Shown here one piece after another: positions 5,966 to 6,715 of a stretch of 6,715 nt of DNA. Source of the stretch: Phycisphaerales bacterium (lineage in GTDB: Bacteria > Planctomycetota > Phycisphaerae > Phycisphaerales > UBA1924). The stretch's first letter is position 1. Every line of letters begins with the position of its first letter. The stretch spans positions 1-6,715 of the forward strand of contig JARGNC010000113.1 in NCBI GenBank assembly GCA_029212425.1, given 5' to 3'. Below the pieces are notes generated by a model, which worked only from the letters and a program-made list of their open reading frames with translations, was not told the DNA's origin and did no database searches. The position numbers were made by a program, and so were the translations under genes.

Positions 5966-6475
5966 TTACTCGTCTTCAACTTTCTTGAAGGTGAGCATGG
6001 TGACTGCGTTGGTGGAGAGGGTGAGGGTTTCAGGCTCTGCGTGGTAGGCGTCTGTGTTTGAGAGCAGATGGAGGAAGCGGGATTCTTGTTGCATTGTGCC
6101 TTTGGGTTGGGGGCAATGCTTTCTGGTGGAGGCGACCTTCGAGATTTGGAGGCCGTCGATTCCTCTGCGCTCGTAGCTTCCTGAGAGTTGGTTGCATCCT
6201 GAAGATCCGGACATCCATGTGTTCCCTTCGAAGCGGATCCAGAGTGTGGTGCCTTCGATTGGTTTTTGTCCTTCGATGGAGGTGGCGATCCAGGTGGTGC
6301 CTTCGATCCAGGACCAGTCTTCTTTGGCTTGGTTGACGAGGTTGGCGTGGGGTGCGGCGTCGATGCGGATGAGCTCTTGGTCGCGGTCCGCGTTTTCGCA
6401 TCCTGCGGTTGTGAAGATCGCTGCTGAGAGGATTGTTGTGGTGAGTGCGGTGCTGATGAGGTGTTGGATACGCAT
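5966..6475 (-). CDS. META/HslJ-domain lipoprotein
   Basis: This 169-residue protein has an N-terminal signal (Arg2, hydrophobic stretch about 7-23) ending in FTTAGC, a lipobox-like site with Cys26 as probable lipidation point. Thr in place of Leu/Val/Ile at -3 makes it atypical. From about residue 54 it carries one META domain (DUF306, as in HslJ): W62 in GTTWIATSIEG, then SSGCNQLSGSY (91-101), ISKVASTRKHCP (111-122), and a C-terminal strand LTLSTNAVTMLTF (151-163). The domain is usually periplasmic or outer-membrane-linked, and HslJ has been tied to heat shock and novobiocin tolerance; the molecular role is unsettled. I chose the ATG at 6475; a TTG two codons upstream (6481) is possible. Neither has a clear Shine-Dalgarno sequence. 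It lies 21 bases after the small membrane-protein gene, probably in one unit. Confidence 0.85.
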   Translation of the reverse strand: MRIQHLISTALTTTILSAAIFTTAGCENADRDQELIRIDAAPHANLVNQAKEDWSWIEGTTWIATSIEGQKPIEGTTLWIRFEGNTWMSGSSGCNQLSGSYERRGIDGLQISKVASTRKHCPQPKGTMQQESRFLHLLSNTDAYHAEPETLTLSTNAVTMLTFKKVEDE

Positions 6476-6480
6476 GTTCA

Positions 6481-6486
6481 ATGATA
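6481..6486 (-). promoter_or_regulatory. Possible -10 element just before the META gene
   Basis: TATCAT on the minus strand matches the -10 consensus at five of six bases and ends 5 bases before the ATG at 6475. With no Shine-Dalgarno sequence, this could be a leaderless start, as suspected for dinB. No -35 is visible, and the gene could equally be read through from the upstream small gene. It also overlaps the alternative TTG start. Confidence 0.2.
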
Positions 6487-6496
6487 CGGCGGTGGA

Positions 6497-6715
6497 TCAG
6501 GGATTTGGGTGATCGATGGAGTCGATTCCTGAGCCTTGCGCAAGGGTTTCGAGTGTGACGCGGTAGAGAAGCTGCATTTGGTCTTGGGCGATTCTTTGGC
6601 CGATGAGCGAGGACCAGTACATGGTTGCGGCGATGAGGATGATGGGGATGAGGAACTGGAGCGCCCAGGGTTGGTTGTGCATGATGAGCTGGGCGAATGC
6701 GAAGATCATGGTGAG
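6497..6715 (-). CDS. Small single-helix membrane protein, probably cut by the window edge
   Basis: The frame is open from the window edge to a TGA at 6497-6499. An ATG at 6709 would give 70 residues, but no ribosome binding site precedes it in the few bases left and the frame stays open to base 6715, so the true start may lie outside. The peptide has one hydrophobic segment at about 17-31 (LQFLIPIILIAATMY), then a polar region with GQRIAQDQMQLLYRVTLETL, which could form an amphipathic helix, and a short acidic tail. I do not recognise the family. Coding is supported by co-direction with the META gene 21 bases downstream and by a plausible membrane topology, not by homology. Confidence 0.5.
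   Translation of the reverse strand, partial: LTMIFAFAQLIMHNQPWALQFLIPIILIAATMYWSSLIGQRIAQDQMQLLYRVTLETLAQGSGIDSIDHPNP

Noticed and set aside
5974..5990. CTTCAA and TTGAAG form a 6-bp hairpin with a 5-base loop at the dinB/META convergent ends.
   Set aside because: No T-run follows on either strand and the bases encode the conserved-length META C-terminus, so there is too little to call a terminator.
6476..6481. TTG start two codons upstream for the META lipoprotein.
   Set aside because: The downstream ATG is the more usual codon and gives a normal signal peptide; neither has a ribosome binding site, so the choice is a preference and not proof.
6534..6545. A perfect 12-base palindrome CCTTGCGCAAGG.
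   Set aside because: It lies inside the small membrane-protein frame, has no loop and no T tail, and occurs once; a chance palindrome is the simplest view.

Overview
The window looks like an ordinary chromosomal stretch of a bacterium with moderate to high GC content. It is most likely a member of the Planctomycetota, perhaps Phycisphaerae-like. This placement is an inference. It rests on the type of large membrane-anchored protein seen here (PadR-coupled, with a C-terminal segment reading YSIGSDAVDDGG) and on general protein flavour; no rRNA or other marker gene is present. I see no mobile element, tRNA, rRNA, CRISPR array or phage gene.

Layout, left to right. (1) 1-408, plus strand: the C-terminal third of a thiolase (acetyl-CoA acetyltransferase type), cut by the window edge. 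(2) 409-507: a 99-base gap with overlapping inverted repeats that could form mutually exclusive hairpins. (3) 508-2130, plus strand: a full-length MmgE/PrpD-family protein, probably a 2-methylcitrate dehydratase. It is followed by a rho-independent terminator at 2169-2199 that lies inside the 3' end of the convergent neighbour. (4) 4575 down to 2153, minus strand: a two-gene unit. A PadR-family repressor overlaps by ATGA a 682-residue membrane protein with an N-terminal HAAS-like helical domain, one transmembrane segment and a large domain predicted to lie outside the cytoplasm. (5) 4576-4751: a divergent promoter region with a candidate PadR operator and a candidate leaderless promoter for the next gene. 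(6) 4752-5963, plus strand: DNA polymerase IV (DinB). (7) 6715 down to 5966, minus strand: the end of a small one-helix membrane protein, then a META/HslJ-domain lipoprotein that converges on dinB with only 2 bases between the stop codons.

How the genes relate. The thiolase and PrpD-like genes are co-directional and both belong to acyl-CoA/propionate-type carbon metabolism, so they may share transcription. prpB and prpC are not in the window, so a complete methylcitrate cycle cannot be claimed here. The PadR and HAAS-membrane pair is a recognisable regulator/effector arrangement: the regulator probably controls its own operon, and the role of the membrane partner is unknown. DinB stands alone and shows no SOS box that I can see. 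The META lipoprotein and the small membrane protein may form a small envelope-related unit.

The plus strand is rich in G and T regardless of which strand codes. This suggests a replication-linked strand bias and explains the Thr/Asn/His/Gln/Pro-rich composition of the minus-strand proteins. The least understood item is the HAAS-membrane protein; nothing here stands out as a clearly new defence or mobile system.
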